In this document: positions 53,377-62,100 of the stretch, piece after piece
Numbering within the stretch: position 1 is the first letter of the stretch
Layout: the number at the start of each line of letters is the position of its first letter
Assembly: GCF_000379125.1 (NCBI RefSeq)
Contig: NZ_KB900626.1
Coordinates: forward strand, 2,800,667 to 2,864,666
DNA: 64,000 nucleotides
Source: Methylosinus sp. LW4
Lineage (GTDB): Bacteria; Pseudomonadota; Alphaproteobacteria; Rhizobiales; Beijerinckiaceae
Direction: 5' to 3'
The notes under the pieces: model-generated
Database searches by the model: none
What the model saw: only the letters and a program-made list of their open reading frames with translations
What the model was told of the DNA's origin: nothing
Translations under genes and position numbers: made by a program

Positions 53377-54957
53377 ATGTTTGCATTGAGCGAATGGCTC
53401 TTCGGCGTCGACAATTTGACGCCGCATGGTTTCTGCCTCCTCTGGGAGCCGGGCCTGATCTGGCTCTTCGCGATCTCCGACGGCTTGATCGCGCTGGCTT
53501 ATTTCTCCATCCCGCTGGCGCTGGTCATCATTGGGCAGAGACGCGCGGATCTCGTGTTTCGGCCATTGCTCTGGCTGTTCGCCGCCTTCATCCTGCTCTG
53601 CGGCGCCACGCATTGGCTCGATGTCGTGACCTTGTGGAAGCCGATCTATGGCGTGCAGGGAGTCGTCAAGGCGGCCACGGGGCTCGCCTCGCTCGGCACC
53701 TCGATCGCGCTGTGGTGGTGGCTGCCGAGCTTTCTCGCTCTGCCCTCGCCCGATCAGCTGCGCAGGGCCAACGCCGCGCTGCGGGAGAGCGAGGAGCGCT
53801 TGGCCCATGCGCAGAAGATGGAGGCGATCGGCCAGCTGACGGGCGGCATAGCGCATGATTTCAACAATGTGCTGCAGGTAGTCATCGGCTCGCTCGGCGT
53901 CATAGAGCGGCAATTGGCGCGCGGGCGCGCCGAGGAGATCGGCCCCTCGGTGGCCGCCATTCGCAAGGCGGCGAGCTCGGCCTCCAATCTCATCGATCGC
54001 CTGCTCGCCTTCTCGCGCCGGCAGACGCTGCTGCCGCGCGTCATAGAGCCGGACAGGCTGGTCGTCGGCCTCGAAGATATGCTGCGGCGCACGCTCGGCT
54101 CCGGCGTCGAGCTCGATCTGCGGCTCGGCCGCTGCCGGCGCAGCGTCGTCTGCGATCCGTCGCAGCTCGAGAGCGCGCTGCTCAATCTCGCCATCAATGC
54201 GCGCGACGCCATGCCGGCCGGCGGCGTGCTCGAGATCGCGACGGCGGATCGCCGTTTGGCCGCCGACCCCGCCGACCCGGATCTCACGCCCGGCGATTAT
54301 GTGGAGATCAGCGTGAAGGACAATGGCGCCGGCATGAGCCGCGAGGTGCTGGCGCATGTCTTCGAGCCTTTCTTCACCACCAAGCCGACGGGGCGCGGCA
54401 CTGGCCTCGGCCTCTCGCAGATTTATGGTTTCGTGAAGCAGTCCGGCGGCTTCGTGCGCATCGACAGCGCGCCGGGAAAAGGGACCAATGTGCGCCTCTA
54501 TCTGCCCGGGCGCGATCAGAGGGAGGTCCAGCCGGCGGAGGCGGCTGTCGTGGAGCAAAAGCAAGGCTGCCCTGCCGCGCCTTGCGGAAAGATGCTGCTC
54601 GTCGAGGATCAGCTGGAAGTGCGAATGCAGATCGCCGACACGCTCGAGGAGATGGGCTGCGAGGTCATAGAGGCCGATGACGGAAACGCCGGGCTGAAGG
54701 TGCTGGAGTCGGAGCAGAGCCTATGTCTGCTGGTCACAGACGTCGGCCTGCCGGGCGTCAGCGGACGCCATCTGGCCGAAGCCGCCCGCGCCGCCCACCC
54801 TGATCTGCCCATATTGCTCATCACCGGCTATGCCGGCAAATCGCTCGACAGCCTCGATCTCGCATCGAACATCGAAGTTCTGCGCAAGCCCTTCACCCTC
54901 GAGGAGCTGACCGAGCGCGTGCGCATTCTGCTGTCGCGCGCCGCGGCCGCGGAATAA
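53377..54957 (+). CDS. Hybrid histidine kinase with ethylene-receptor-type sensor domain
   Basis: The 526-residue protein has three N-terminal membrane helices (about residues 27-50, 63-79 and 95-117) that match the plant ETR1 ethylene-binding domain: SDGLIALAYFSIPL and FILLCGATHWLD. Asp 35, Tyr 42, Cys 75 and His 79 are each exactly ten higher than ETR1 Asp 25, Tyr 32, Cys 65 and His 69, the copper- and ethylene-binding residues. Then come a kinase H-box (GGIAHDFNNVLQ, His 160), the ATPase domain (LLNLAINARDAM, VKDNGAGM, GTGLGLSQIYGF) and a receiver domain with Asp 455 (LLVTDVGLPG). The ATG at 53377 was preferred to GTG at 53368. The output partner is unknown. Confidence 0.9.
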   Translation: MFALSEWLFGVDNLTPHGFCLLWEPGLIWLFAISDGLIALAYFSIPLALVIIGQRRADLVFRPLLWLFAAFILLCGATHWLDVVTLWKPIYGVQGVVKAATGLASLGTSIALWWWLPSFLALPSPDQLRRANAALRESEERLAHAQKMEAIGQLTGGIAHDFNNVLQVVIGSLGVIERQLARGRAEEIGPSVAAIRKAASSASNLIDRLLAFSRRQTLLPRVIEPDRLVVGLEDMLRRTLGSGVELDLRLGRCRRSVVCDPSQLESALLNLAINARDAMPAGGVLEIATADRRLAADPADPDLTPGDYVEISVKDNGAGMSREVLAHVFEPFFTTKPTGRGTGLGLSQIYGFVKQSGGFVRIDSAPGKGTNVRLYLPGRDQREVQPAEAAVVEQKQGCPAAPCGKMLLVEDQLEVRMQIADTLEEMGCEVIEADDGNAGLKVLESEQSLCLLVTDVGLPGVSGRHLAEAARAAHPDLPILLITGYAGKSLDSLDLASNIEVLRKPFTLEELTERVRILLSRAAAAE

Positions 54958-54962
54958 TCCGC

Positions 54963-55982
54963 TCAGCCGGAGGCGAGCAGCGCGACCGCGCAGGCCGGCG
55001 CGCAATCGGCGGCGGCGCTCGCGGCCTCCGGGACCGCATCGATGAATTCGGCGATGTCGCGATAGGCGCGGCCTTCGGAGAGAGCCAGGCGCGCGACGAG
55101 CGCGCGGCCGACGCCGGCGCCGATGATGGGCGCGTCTTCCGCCACCGCCGCGCGCGAGCGCAGCAGCGCGATCTGATCCTCGATCGAGCGCATTTGCGCG
55201 CGGGCGAGAAAATCGGCGAAGGCGCGCCATTGGGCGGGCGAGGCCTCGGCGGCGTCGCGGCCCGCGAGCCGGGCGAGGCGGGCGATCGACTCGGCGACGC
55301 TCTTGCCGCGCCCGTCCGCGGTCGGCTCGGCGTCCTCTGCGGCGAGATCGCCGGTCACGCGGCGCACATCGGCCATGGTCGCGAAATTCTCGCGCGCCGG
55401 CGGCGTCCAGCGGCCCGCAAAGGGCGCGAGCGTCACGCCGGCGAGCGGATCGCCGCGCGAGAAGCCCGTATAGACCAGCTCGCCATTGGCGAGGCGCTCG
55501 GCGTCGCCGCCGCCGATGGCGCCGACGCGGCCGCCGGAAATAGGAACGAGATCGGTCGTCGTCGAGCCCATGTCGACGAACAGCGCTTGCGGGAGGCGCC
55601 GCGCGACCAGCTCCGCGCTCGCCCGCCAATTGGCGGAGGCGATGGCCTGCGCCGCGCCGCGAACCTCGGCGAAGGGCAGGAAGCCGCCATCGCCGGCGTA
55701 GAACAGCGCCTCGCCCTTCACGCGCCGGGCGACCGCGGAGGCGATCGCGGCGACACCGGCGGCGCGCGTCTCGAACGCGTCGGAGAGCTCGGCCGTCATG
55801 GTGATGGCGAAACGATCGGCCGAGCCGAGCCGGGCGGCCGCCTCCTCTATCGCGCCCTCGAGCCGCGCGAGGCCGTAATGCGGATTGCAGGGCAGCAGCA
55901 GCACCTCGACGATCCGCCCATCGATGGCGCGCGCGGCTTTGAGATGCGCGCCGCCTATGTCGAAGCCGATGACGCTGGCCAT
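54963..55982 (-). CDS. H4MPT-linked C1 transfer pathway protein, hydantoinase/ATPase-like
   Basis: The 339-residue protein begins VIGFDIGGAHLKAARAIDG, an actin/hydantoinase-like phosphate loop, and contains FVDMGSTTTDLVPI and VAEDAPIIGAGVGRALVA. This matches the TIGR03123 type found only with H4MPT-dependent methylotrophy; the reaction is not established. The ATG at 55982 gives the family N-terminus; an in-frame ATG 30 codons earlier lies in a palindromic repeat. It is convergent with the ethylene-type kinase gene, five bases between stops. Confidence 0.88.
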   Translation of the reverse strand: MASVIGFDIGGAHLKAARAIDGRIVEVLLLPCNPHYGLARLEGAIEEAAARLGSADRFAITMTAELSDAFETRAAGVAAIASAVARRVKGEALFYAGDGGFLPFAEVRGAAQAIASANWRASAELVARRLPQALFVDMGSTTTDLVPISGGRVGAIGGGDAERLANGELVYTGFSRGDPLAGVTLAPFAGRWTPPARENFATMADVRRVTGDLAAEDAEPTADGRGKSVAESIARLARLAGRDAAEASPAQWRAFADFLARAQMRSIEDQIALLRSRAAVAEDAPIIGAGVGRALVARLALSEGRAYRDIAEFIDAVPEAASAAADCAPACAVALLASG

Positions 55983-56005
55983 GAGCCTTTCCGTTTCGAT
56001 CGCGC

Positions 56006-56043
56006 CCCTCACCCCTACCCTCTCCCCGCAGGCGGGGAGAGGG
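56006..56043. repeat. Short GC-rich palindrome upstream of the H4MPT-linked gene
   Basis: CCCTCTCCCCGC-AG-GCGGGGAGAGGG is a perfect 12-bp hairpin (56018-56043), preceded by CCCTCACCCCTA. It is a short relative of the other palindromes in the window. Confidence 0.7.
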
Positions 56044-56062
56044 GGAATTCTGCGCGCGCCCT

Positions 56063-56096
56063 CAAAAAGCAAAAGGGGAGCCGCGAGCGGCTCCCC
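56063..56096 (-). terminator. Rho-independent terminator of fae
   Basis: On the minus strand GGGGAGCCGC and GCGGCTCCCC form a ten-base stem with a two-base loop shortly after the fae stop, followed by TTTTGCTTTTTG. This is the clearest terminator in the window and fits a strongly expressed, self-standing gene. Confidence 0.9.
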
Positions 56097-56123
56097 CGAA
56101 GATATGCGATCCGGTCGGAGCCG

Positions 56124-56633
56124 TCAGTTGGCGCCGAAAGGATGCTTGACGTCGTTGCGCTTGGCGACGACCTCGGCGGCCTTCGGCTCGCCCTTGATGG
56201 CGCGGGCGATGGCTTCCTTGGTGGCCTGATAGTTGTACTCTTGGATCTTCTTGTCGTCGTTGGCGTCCCAATGGATGAACACGCCGACCGAGATGAAGAG
56301 GTCGTCGGCCTCGGCGAGCGGGATCACGCCCTCGGCGACCGAATCGGCGACGGCCTTGGCGACGCCGGCCTGCGCCGGTCCGAACATCTGAACGGCCTGC
56401 TTGGCGTTCTTGATGGTGACCTTGTTGAAGAGGATCGTGTTCGGCTTGGCCAGCAGGTTCGGCGCGACGACGGCGAGCAGAGTGGTGAAGCCGTCCTTGT
56501 TGTTGACCAGCGCATTGGCGAAGGCGGTCTCGGCGGCGCTGCCGCGCGGTCCGATCAGCAGGTCGATGTGAGCGACCTCATTGCCTTCGCCGACGAGCGA
56601 CTCGCCGACCAGAAGCTTGTTGATCACGGCCAT
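56124..56633 (-). CDS. fae: Formaldehyde-activating enzyme
   Basis: The 169-residue enzyme joins formaldehyde to tetrahydromethanopterin, giving methylene-H4MPT. The start [20 protein letters not shown] is the canonical N-terminus, and the catalytic His is residue 22 ([15 protein letters not shown]). Other fixed parts are [16 protein letters not shown] and [27 protein letters not shown] precedes the ATG. It lies 135 bases after mtdB on the same strand and has its own terminator. It is one of the strongest signs of a methylotroph. Confidence 0.98.
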   Translation of the reverse strand: MAVINKLLVGESLVGEGNEVAHIDLLIGPRGSAAETAFANALVNNKDGFTTLLAVVAPNLLAKPNTILFNKVTIKNAKQAVQMFGPAQAGVAKAVADSVAEGVIPLAEADDLFISVGVFIHWDANDDKKIQEYNYQATKEAIARAIKGEPKAAEVVAKRNDVKHPFGAN

Positions 56634-56768
56634 TTTCTTTTCCTTATGGCTTATCGCTGGGGGAATCCGAGCGAGGGAAGACGAGCCGCCGTCATCAATC
56701 ATTTTCGCATGACAGCGGCAAGTCGGGACGAAACCGTCGGGACGAGGCCCGATCCAGATTCGAGCGGC

Positions 56769-57659
56769 TCAGAGCAGGCTGCGCGCCAGCGCGAAAGCGT
56801 GGCGGAAGTCGAGACGCAGCGGCTTGTCAGAAGTGGTCATCTGCTTGAAGAGACCGGCCTCCGTTCCGTATTTGATGTCGCCGATGGCGAGCGCGCCGAT
56901 GCCGAGCGCGCCCGACGGCAGCTCGACGCCCTTGTCGTGCAGCTTGACGCCCTCGACGCCGAGCGGCGGCACGGCGTTGACGTCCGCGGCGATGAGCAGC
57001 GATTTGGCGGCGGCGAGATCTTCCGCGGACAGAACCTGCACGCCGGCGCGGGCCGCGCAGAGCGCGATCTCATGCTCGACGAGAAGCGCGCGCACCTGCT
57101 CGGCCTTGCTGCCGTCGGCGGGCGTCACCTTCACGCCGAAGCGCTTCTCGATCTCGTCGGCCTGGGCGGTCACGCGCTCGAGGCCGCTATAGCCGACGAT
57201 CGTCACCTCGGCGCCCTCGAGCGCGGCGATGACGGCGGAGGAATAGCCGACGACGCCGGTCGCGCCATAGACGACGATCTTGGCGCCCTTGAGCTCGCGG
57301 CCCTTCTTGTCGCGCAGCACCTTCTCGACGAAGGCGACCATGGCGCCGGCGGTGGTGAAGGAGCCATAGGGGTCGGCGAACAGCGAAATCTCGAAGGGCT
57401 TCAGCAGCGCCTTCTCGGCGGCGTCCAGCATGTCGAGCGCGAGCACGGCGTCACGGCCGGCGAAGAAAATTCCGGTGCGCAGGGCGGCCGAGGGCGCGCG
57501 GGAGAACATCGCGTCCTGCACCAGCGCCGTCACCTCGTCGAGAGTGACATTCGTATAGGGGACCGCCACGTCGAAGCCCGCGTCGAGCGCCATGTTGACG
57601 TCGAACGGGCTCATATGCTTCAGCGTGCTCAACATATGAAGGATCGATTTGGCGGCCAT
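56769..57659 (-). CDS. mtdB: NAD(P)-dependent methylene-tetrahydromethanopterin dehydrogenase
   Basis: The 296-residue enzyme oxidises methylene-H4MPT to methenyl-H4MPT. The substrate part is at the N-terminus (HMLSTLKHMSPFDVNMALDAG), and a Rossmann fold with VVYGATGVVGYSSAVIAA binds the nucleotide. The adjacent fae supplies its substrate. The length fits the MtdB rather than the shorter-range MtdA type, and the company of H4MPT genes supports this. mch, the next enzyme, is not in the window. TTAGGAATTTCCC precedes the ATG. Confidence 0.94.
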   Translation of the reverse strand: MAAKSILHMLSTLKHMSPFDVNMALDAGFDVAVPYTNVTLDEVTALVQDAMFSRAPSAALRTGIFFAGRDAVLALDMLDAAEKALLKPFEISLFADPYGSFTTAGAMVAFVEKVLRDKKGRELKGAKIVVYGATGVVGYSSAVIAALEGAEVTIVGYSGLERVTAQADEIEKRFGVKVTPADGSKAEQVRALLVEHEIALCAARAGVQVLSAEDLAAAKSLLIAADVNAVPPLGVEGVKLHDKGVELPSGALGIGALAIGDIKYGTEAGLFKQMTTSDKPLRLDFRHAFALARSLL

Positions 57660-57872
57660 GGGAAATTCCTAACCTTTCTGTCCTTGCCGGCGTGCGAGCG
57701 CGCTGCGCGCCCTGCGTGACGCTCGAGCTTAGCCAAGCTTTCGGATGAGCGATACCGGGACGGCGGGCGCGGGCGGAGCCCGGTCTCGAATGGCGAGACG
57801 CATAGACCGCAGAACGGGACGAATGTCCAGCCTATTGTCCCGACGCTGGACAGCGCAGGCGCGGCGGCCGCC

Positions 57873-58136
57873 TCAATAGCCGAAAGGCGAGGACCCGAAG
57901 GAGGAGCCGGCGCCCGGCGGATCGAAACGATAGCCGTCGGCGCCCCAGACCGGCGCCGGGCGAACGGGCGCGGCATAGGCGGGCGCAGGAGCTGCGTAGG
58001 CAGGAGCGGCGTGGACAGGAGCGGCGGCCGGCGGCGGCGCATAGGCCGGACGGCGGGCGGAGCGCCTGGCCTCGGCGGGAGCGGCGGCGACGAGCGCGCC
58101 GGCGAGCAGGACGATCGCAAAGCCGCCGATTTTCAT
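57873..58136 (-). CDS. Small secreted Ala/Pro-rich protein
   Basis: The 87-residue product has a signal peptide (residues 1-23, ending APAEA) and a low-complexity mature part of repeated Ala-Pro-Ala-Tyr units (YAAPAPAYAAPV), ending DPPGAGSSFGSSPFGY. Such proteins are common in alphaproteobacteria and of unknown role. The 213-base gap to mtdB holds no other gene. Confidence 0.65.
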   Translation of the reverse strand: MKIGGFAIVLLAGALVAAAPAEARRSARRPAYAPPPAAAPVHAAPAYAAPAPAYAAPVRPAPVWGADGYRFDPPGAGSSFGSSPFGY

Positions 58137-58290
58137 GATTCATGCCCCCATTGGCCGCAGATGCGGCTCCGCTGGGGAAAATCGGGCGGCGCAAGACGGC
58201 GTCAAGGCCTCGCGCGAGGCCTTATCCGCCAGCGCTTTTCTCGAGATATTTTATTGCCATCGGCTCGAGCTGAGCGCATTCTTCGCGCCC

Positions 58291-58701
58291 ATGTCGGACG
58301 AGGCGTCTCTGCTCGCGGCCAACGCCGCTTATTATCGAGCCTTCGTCGCCGCGGACCTGGACGGGATGGCGGCGATCTGGGGCGATGAGGAAATCTGCTG
58401 CATCCATCCCGGCTGGCCGCCGATCTTCGGACGCGAGCAGGTGCTGGCCTCCTTTCGCGAGATTTTGCGCAATCCCATGCAGGACCCGGTTCTGCGCCGC
58501 AGCGAGCGCGCGCTGCTCAGCGGCTCCGAGGGACGCATCGTCTGCATAGAGATGGTCGGCCAGGCGGCGCTCGTCGCCACCAACAGCTTCCGGCTCGTCG
58601 ATGGCGCGTGGCGGCTGGTGCATCATCAGGCGAGCCCGCTGATGGTCCAGAGCGAGCCGCCGCCCACCCCGCAGGCGCCGCCGACGCGCTCGCTGCATTG
58701 A
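58291..58701 (+). CDS. SnoaL-like/NTF2-fold protein
   Basis: The 136-residue protein begins MSDEASLLAANAAYYRAFVA, with DLDGMAAIWGDEEICCIHPGWPPIFGREQ, typical of the small NTF2-like family of stress or ketosteroid-isomerase-like proteins. The two adjacent Cys and the following His-Pro are conserved in the DUF4440-like group. The C-terminus is Pro-rich. The ATG at 58291 was chosen; the in-frame ATG at 58135 overlaps the divergent secreted-protein gene. Confidence 0.82.
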   Translation: MSDEASLLAANAAYYRAFVAADLDGMAAIWGDEEICCIHPGWPPIFGREQVLASFREILRNPMQDPVLRRSERALLSGSEGRIVCIEMVGQAALVATNSFRLVDGAWRLVHHQASPLMVQSEPPPTPQAPPTRSLH

Positions 58702-58752
58702 CGGCGGGTTCGCCGAAGCTTCACAGGATCGCCATGAAGGCGACATCGCCTG

Positions 58753-58782
58753 TTGACCTTTCGCCGCCCCTGCCTCTATAAG
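58753..58782 (+). promoter_or_regulatory. Probable rpmB promoter
   Basis: TTGACC and TATAAG are separated by 18 bases, about 117 bases before the rpmB start. Both boxes are close to the sigma-70 consensus. Confidence 0.65.
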
Positions 58783-58898
58783 ACCACCCAACCAAGGGCT
58801 CGCCCCCCGGGGCGCGGGGCCTTTGCGCGATTTTCATGTCATACGGCCATCGAATGGCGCGGCCTCCCGCGCTCTGCGCCGATCGAAAGGAAAAGACA

Positions 58899-59198
58899 AT
58901 GTCCCGCCGTTGCGAACTGACCGGCAAAGGCGTGCAGACGGGCAATCTCGTCAGCCACTCCAACCGCAAGACGCGCACCCGCTTTCTGCCCAATCTGGTC
59001 AATGTGACGCTGGCCTCGGACGCGCTGGCGCGCTCCGTCCGCCTTCGCGTCTCGGCGGCGGCTCTGCGCTCGGTCGAGCATCGCGGCGGCCTGGACGGCT
59101 TCCTCGTCAAGGCGCGCGACACGGAACTCTCCGACGACGCCCGCGCGCTGAAGCGCGAGATCGTCAAGAAGTTGGCCGCCGCCCCCGCGACCGCCTGA
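58899..59198 (+). CDS. rpmB: 50S ribosomal protein L28
   Basis: The 99-residue protein has the standard alphaproteobacterial form: [37 protein letters not shown] and [20 protein letters not shown]. The single Cys of the zinc-free type is present. GAAAGGAAAAGAC gives a good ribosome site. A promoter lies upstream and two hairpins downstream. Confidence 0.97.
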   Translation: MSRRCELTGKGVQTGNLVSHSNRKTRTRFLPNLVNVTLASDALARSVRLRVSAAALRSVEHRGGLDGFLVKARDTELSDDARALKREIVKKLAAAPATA

Positions 59199-59215
59199 TC
59201 TCGACGGCCTCGGAT

Positions 59216-59274
59216 GCGAGCCCTTGAGGCTCGCGGTCCAGGGGCCGTTTCGGACCGCGAGCCTTCAGGCTCGC
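59216..59274. repeat. Long inverted repeat after rpmB
   Basis: GCGAGCC...TTGAGGCTCGCGGTCC (59216-59239) pairs with GGACCGCGAGCCTTCAGGCTCGC (59252-59274), 23 bases with one bulge around a 12-base loop. Each arm is itself partly palindromic (GAGCC/GGCTC). Confidence 0.75.
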
Positions 59275-59297
59275 TCTCATCCGGCTCAAAGACAATT

Positions 59298-59335
59298 AGA
59301 CCCCGCGCCCTGGACAAGGGCGCGGGGTCTTTCCT
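59298..59335 (+). terminator. Rho-independent terminator of rpmB
   Basis: AGACCCCGCGCCC and GGGCGCGGGGTCT form a 13-base perfect stem with a seven-base loop, followed by TTTCC, about 100 bases after the stop. Confidence 0.8.
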
Positions 59336-59399
59336 GTTGCAGCCGCCCTTGCCGACACGAGCCCCCAGCCGCGCGCCGGCAATCGCTCCGGGCGGCGGG

Positions 59400-59549
59400 T
59401 CAGCCCCAGATCGACAAAGCTACGCTGAGCAGCAGGGGAAGGGTGGCCAGCGAGAAGATCGCGGCGACGCAGAGAACCCTCTGGACGTCGAGCGGTTCGT
59501 GAGACGCCGCGGGCAATCCCGCATTTCGAACTTTGCCAAAGGAAATCAT
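59400..59549 (-). CDS. Small single-span membrane protein (candidate)
   Basis: A 49-codon ORF on the minus strand begins ATG at 59549 after GAGGGAGTTGCGT. It encodes MISFGKVRNAGLPAASHEPL, then a hydrophobic helix (residues 26-48, VLCVAAIFSLATLPLLLSVA) and ends SIWG. Ribosome site, hydrophobicity and a clean stop support it. No known family. It converges on the rpmB terminator. Confidence 0.5.
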   Translation of the reverse strand: MISFGKVRNAGLPAASHEPLDVQRVLCVAAIFSLATLPLLLSVALSIWG

Positions 59550-59769
59550 ACGCAACTCCCTCGTCACTCTCGGACGGCCGATCGCTCGGACATCCGATCG
59601 TCACTGCACGCGCACCAGACGGTCGCGCCGAAATATTAATGCAACAGCCGCCCTGAAGGTTCCCCCGCCGACTCGTTTTCGGCGCGGTTGAGCGCTGGTT
59701 GCGAAATTAACTCGATTTAAACTCATTCACCATTCGGTGAAATACGAGAGGCGATTCGCAGCGCGAACG

Positions 59770-59889
59770 GCCCCCTCCCCAGCCCTCCCCCGCTACCGGG
59801 AGAGGGAGCACATTTCGCGCTTCATCGACATTTCGCGTAACCTCGCCGCCTTCCCTCTCCCGCGCAGCGGGGAAGGTGAGGGAGGGGGC
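59770..59889. repeat. Palindromic repeat with 21-bp core (copy 3)
   Basis: The 120-base element has outer arms GCCCCCTCCCC and GAGGGAGGGGGC and the core TTCATCGA, CA, TTTCGCG, T, AAC at 59821-59841, in the same orientation as copy 1. It fills much of the 353-base gap between the small membrane ORF and cobT; the rest of that gap holds nothing I recognise. Confidence 0.8.
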
Positions 59890-59902
59890 ACTACGCGAGC
59901 CG

Positions 59903-61831
59903 TCACGGCGCCGTGGCGAGGACGCGCGGCCGCTGCGGCGCCGTGCGTTGCGGAGCGCGCGCCGGGGCAGGCGCGGCGTTCTCGCTGAACAGCTCGGCGA
60001 GCTTTTCCGTCATCGCGCCGCCCAATTCCTCCGCATCCACAATGGTCACGGCGCGGCGGTAATAGCGCGTGACGTCATGGCCGATGCCGATGGCGATCAG
60101 CTCGACGGGCGATTTGGTCTCGATCTCCTGAATGATGTGCCGCAAATGGCGCTCAAGATAATTGCCCGGATTGACCGACAGAGTGGAATCGTCGACCGGA
60201 GCGCCGTCGGAGATCATCATCAGAATGCGGCGCTGCTCCTGCCGCGCCAGCAGGCGGCGATGCGCCCAGTCGAGCGCCTCCCCGTCGATATTCTCCTTCA
60301 GCAGGCCCTCGCGCATCATCAGACCCAGATTGCGGCGCGCGCGCCGCCAGGGCGCATCGGCCGCCTTGTAGATGATGTGGCGAATGTCGTTGAGCCGGCC
60401 TGGGTTCGGCGGCTTGCCGTCGGCGATCCAGCTCTCGCGCGATTGGCCGCCCTTCCAGGCCTTGGTGGTGAAGCCCAAAATCTCCACCTTCACGCCGCAG
60501 CGCTCCAGCGTGCGGGCGAGAATATCGGCGCAGGTCGACGCCACGGTGATCGGCCGGCCGCGCATGGAGCCCGAATTGTCGAGCAGCAGCGTGACCACCG
60601 TGTCGCGGAAATTCGTGTCCTTCTCGCGCTTGAAGGAGAGCGGCTGCTGCGGATCGATGACGACACGCGGCAGGCGCGCGGGATCGAGCATCCCCTCCTC
60701 GAGATCGAACTCCCAGGCGCGGTTCTGCTGCGCCATCAGCCGCCGCTGCAGGCGATTGGCGAGCCGCCCGACGACAGAGGAGAGATGCAGGAGCTGCTTG
60801 TCGAGATAGGAGCGCAGGCGATCGAGCTCCTCGGCGTCGCAGAGATCCTCCGCCTTCACCGTCTCGTCGAAGCGCGTGGTGTAGGCCCTGTATTCGCCGC
60901 CGGAGCGATCGGACGAGGAGGTCGGCGGCCGCCGCGTCTCCATCGCCTCGTCCACATCGCCGGAGTCGATCTCCTCCAGCATCTCGCTGTCGAGAATTTC
61001 GGCGGCTTCGCTCTCGCCCTTCTCCAGCGCCTCCTCGGAGGCGGTGGCGGTGTCCATCTCGGAGGAGCCGGACTGCTTGTCCTCCTCGGTCTCCTCGCCC
61101 TCGGCCTCGTCGGGATTTTGCGGCTGGTCCTCGCTCGGCTCCTCGGCGTCCTCCTCGCCGCCCGCGCTCTCTCCCTCGAGCTCGAGGGACGCGAGCAGGC
61201 GATGCGCGAGCTGCGCGAAGCCGCGCTGATTCTCGAGCGCCGAGACGAGCTTGTCGAGATCGGCGCCGGCGCGCTCCTCGATCCAGGGGCGCCAGAGATC
61301 GACCGCCTTGCGGCCATGCGGCGGCGGCGCGATGCCGGTCAGACGCTCGCGCGCGATGAGCGCCAGGGCGTCCTCGAGCGGCGCGTCCTCGCGCGTCTCG
61401 ATCTCCGAGAAGCGGGCGCGCTGATAGCGGTCGTCGAGCATGGCGCCGATATTGGCGGCGACGCCGTCCATGCGGCGCGAGCCGATCGATTCGACGCGCG
61501 CCTGCTCCAGCGCGTCGAAGGCGGCGCGGGCGTCGGGCGACTGCGGCTGCACGCGGCGATGCACAGTCTCATCATGGCAGGCGAGACGCAGAGCGATGGA
61601 ATCGGCGTGGCCGCGCACGATGGCGGCGTCATGCGCGGTGAGCTTACGCGGCGGCTCCGGCAGGCGCGCCTTGGCCTTGTCGTCGGCGCCGAGCAGCATG
61701 GCGCGCTCCGGCGAGAAGGAGACTTCCAGCTCCGCGCGCTTGGCCATAGCGCGCATCGCGCCGGCGACGGCGCGCTTGAACGGCTCCTGCGGAGCCTCCT
61801 TCGGCGAAGCTGGTTTGCGATTGGATGCCAT
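59903..61831 (-). CDS. cobT: Cobaltochelatase subunit CobT
   Basis: The 642-residue subunit works with CobN and CobS to insert cobalt into hydrogenobyrinate diamide (aerobic B12 synthesis). The N-terminal part is helical; the middle (about residues 220-300) is very acidic ([22 protein letters not shown]), as in all CobT; the C-terminal von Willebrand A domain has the metal site DNSGSM starting at Asp 418. The end is Ala/Pro/Arg-rich. cobS normally lies next to it but is not seen here; it may lie outside the region or elsewhere. Confidence 0.95.
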   Translation of the reverse strand: MASNRKPASPKEAPQEPFKRAVAGAMRAMAKRAELEVSFSPERAMLLGADDKAKARLPEPPRKLTAHDAAIVRGHADSIALRLACHDETVHRRVQPQSPDARAAFDALEQARVESIGSRRMDGVAANIGAMLDDRYQRARFSEIETREDAPLEDALALIARERLTGIAPPPHGRKAVDLWRPWIEERAGADLDKLVSALENQRGFAQLAHRLLASLELEGESAGGEEDAEEPSEDQPQNPDEAEGEETEEDKQSGSSEMDTATASEEALEKGESEAAEILDSEMLEEIDSGDVDEAMETRRPPTSSSDRSGGEYRAYTTRFDETVKAEDLCDAEELDRLRSYLDKQLLHLSSVVGRLANRLQRRLMAQQNRAWEFDLEEGMLDPARLPRVVIDPQQPLSFKREKDTNFRDTVVTLLLDNSGSMRGRPITVASTCADILARTLERCGVKVEILGFTTKAWKGGQSRESWIADGKPPNPGRLNDIRHIIYKAADAPWRRARRNLGLMMREGLLKENIDGEALDWAHRRLLARQEQRRILMMISDGAPVDDSTLSVNPGNYLERHLRHIIQEIETKSPVELIAIGIGHDVTRYYRRAVTIVDAEELGGAMTEKLAELFSENAAPAPARAPQRTAPQRPRVLATAP

Positions 61832-62100
61832 GGAAGTCCGTTCGATCGTTAGCTCTGCGTCCGCCGCGGGCGAATGCGCCTATATAGCCTATGCCGGATC
61901 GGCAGTTATGAAAATCGGCGAAGACGAAATCCCGCGCGAATTCCCGCGGCGCCCGAGTTTCTCCTTCGCTATCAGCGATTTGGGACTCCATGTGACGGGC
62001 GGATGACATGATCTCAACATAAGCTATTGAAATTTTTACTGTTTTTTCAAAGCTTCCGGTCAGTTTCTCGCGCCGGAAGCCCCCGAATCCGAGCCGAGCC

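Noticed and set aside
55194-57719. Open plus-strand frame of 841 codons opposite fae and mtdB
   Set aside because: It crosses three real minus-strand genes, a terminator and a repeat.
59876-61852. Plus-strand frame of 658 codons opposite cobT
   Set aside because: Complement of cobT, whose metal-site motif and acidic middle are unmistakable.
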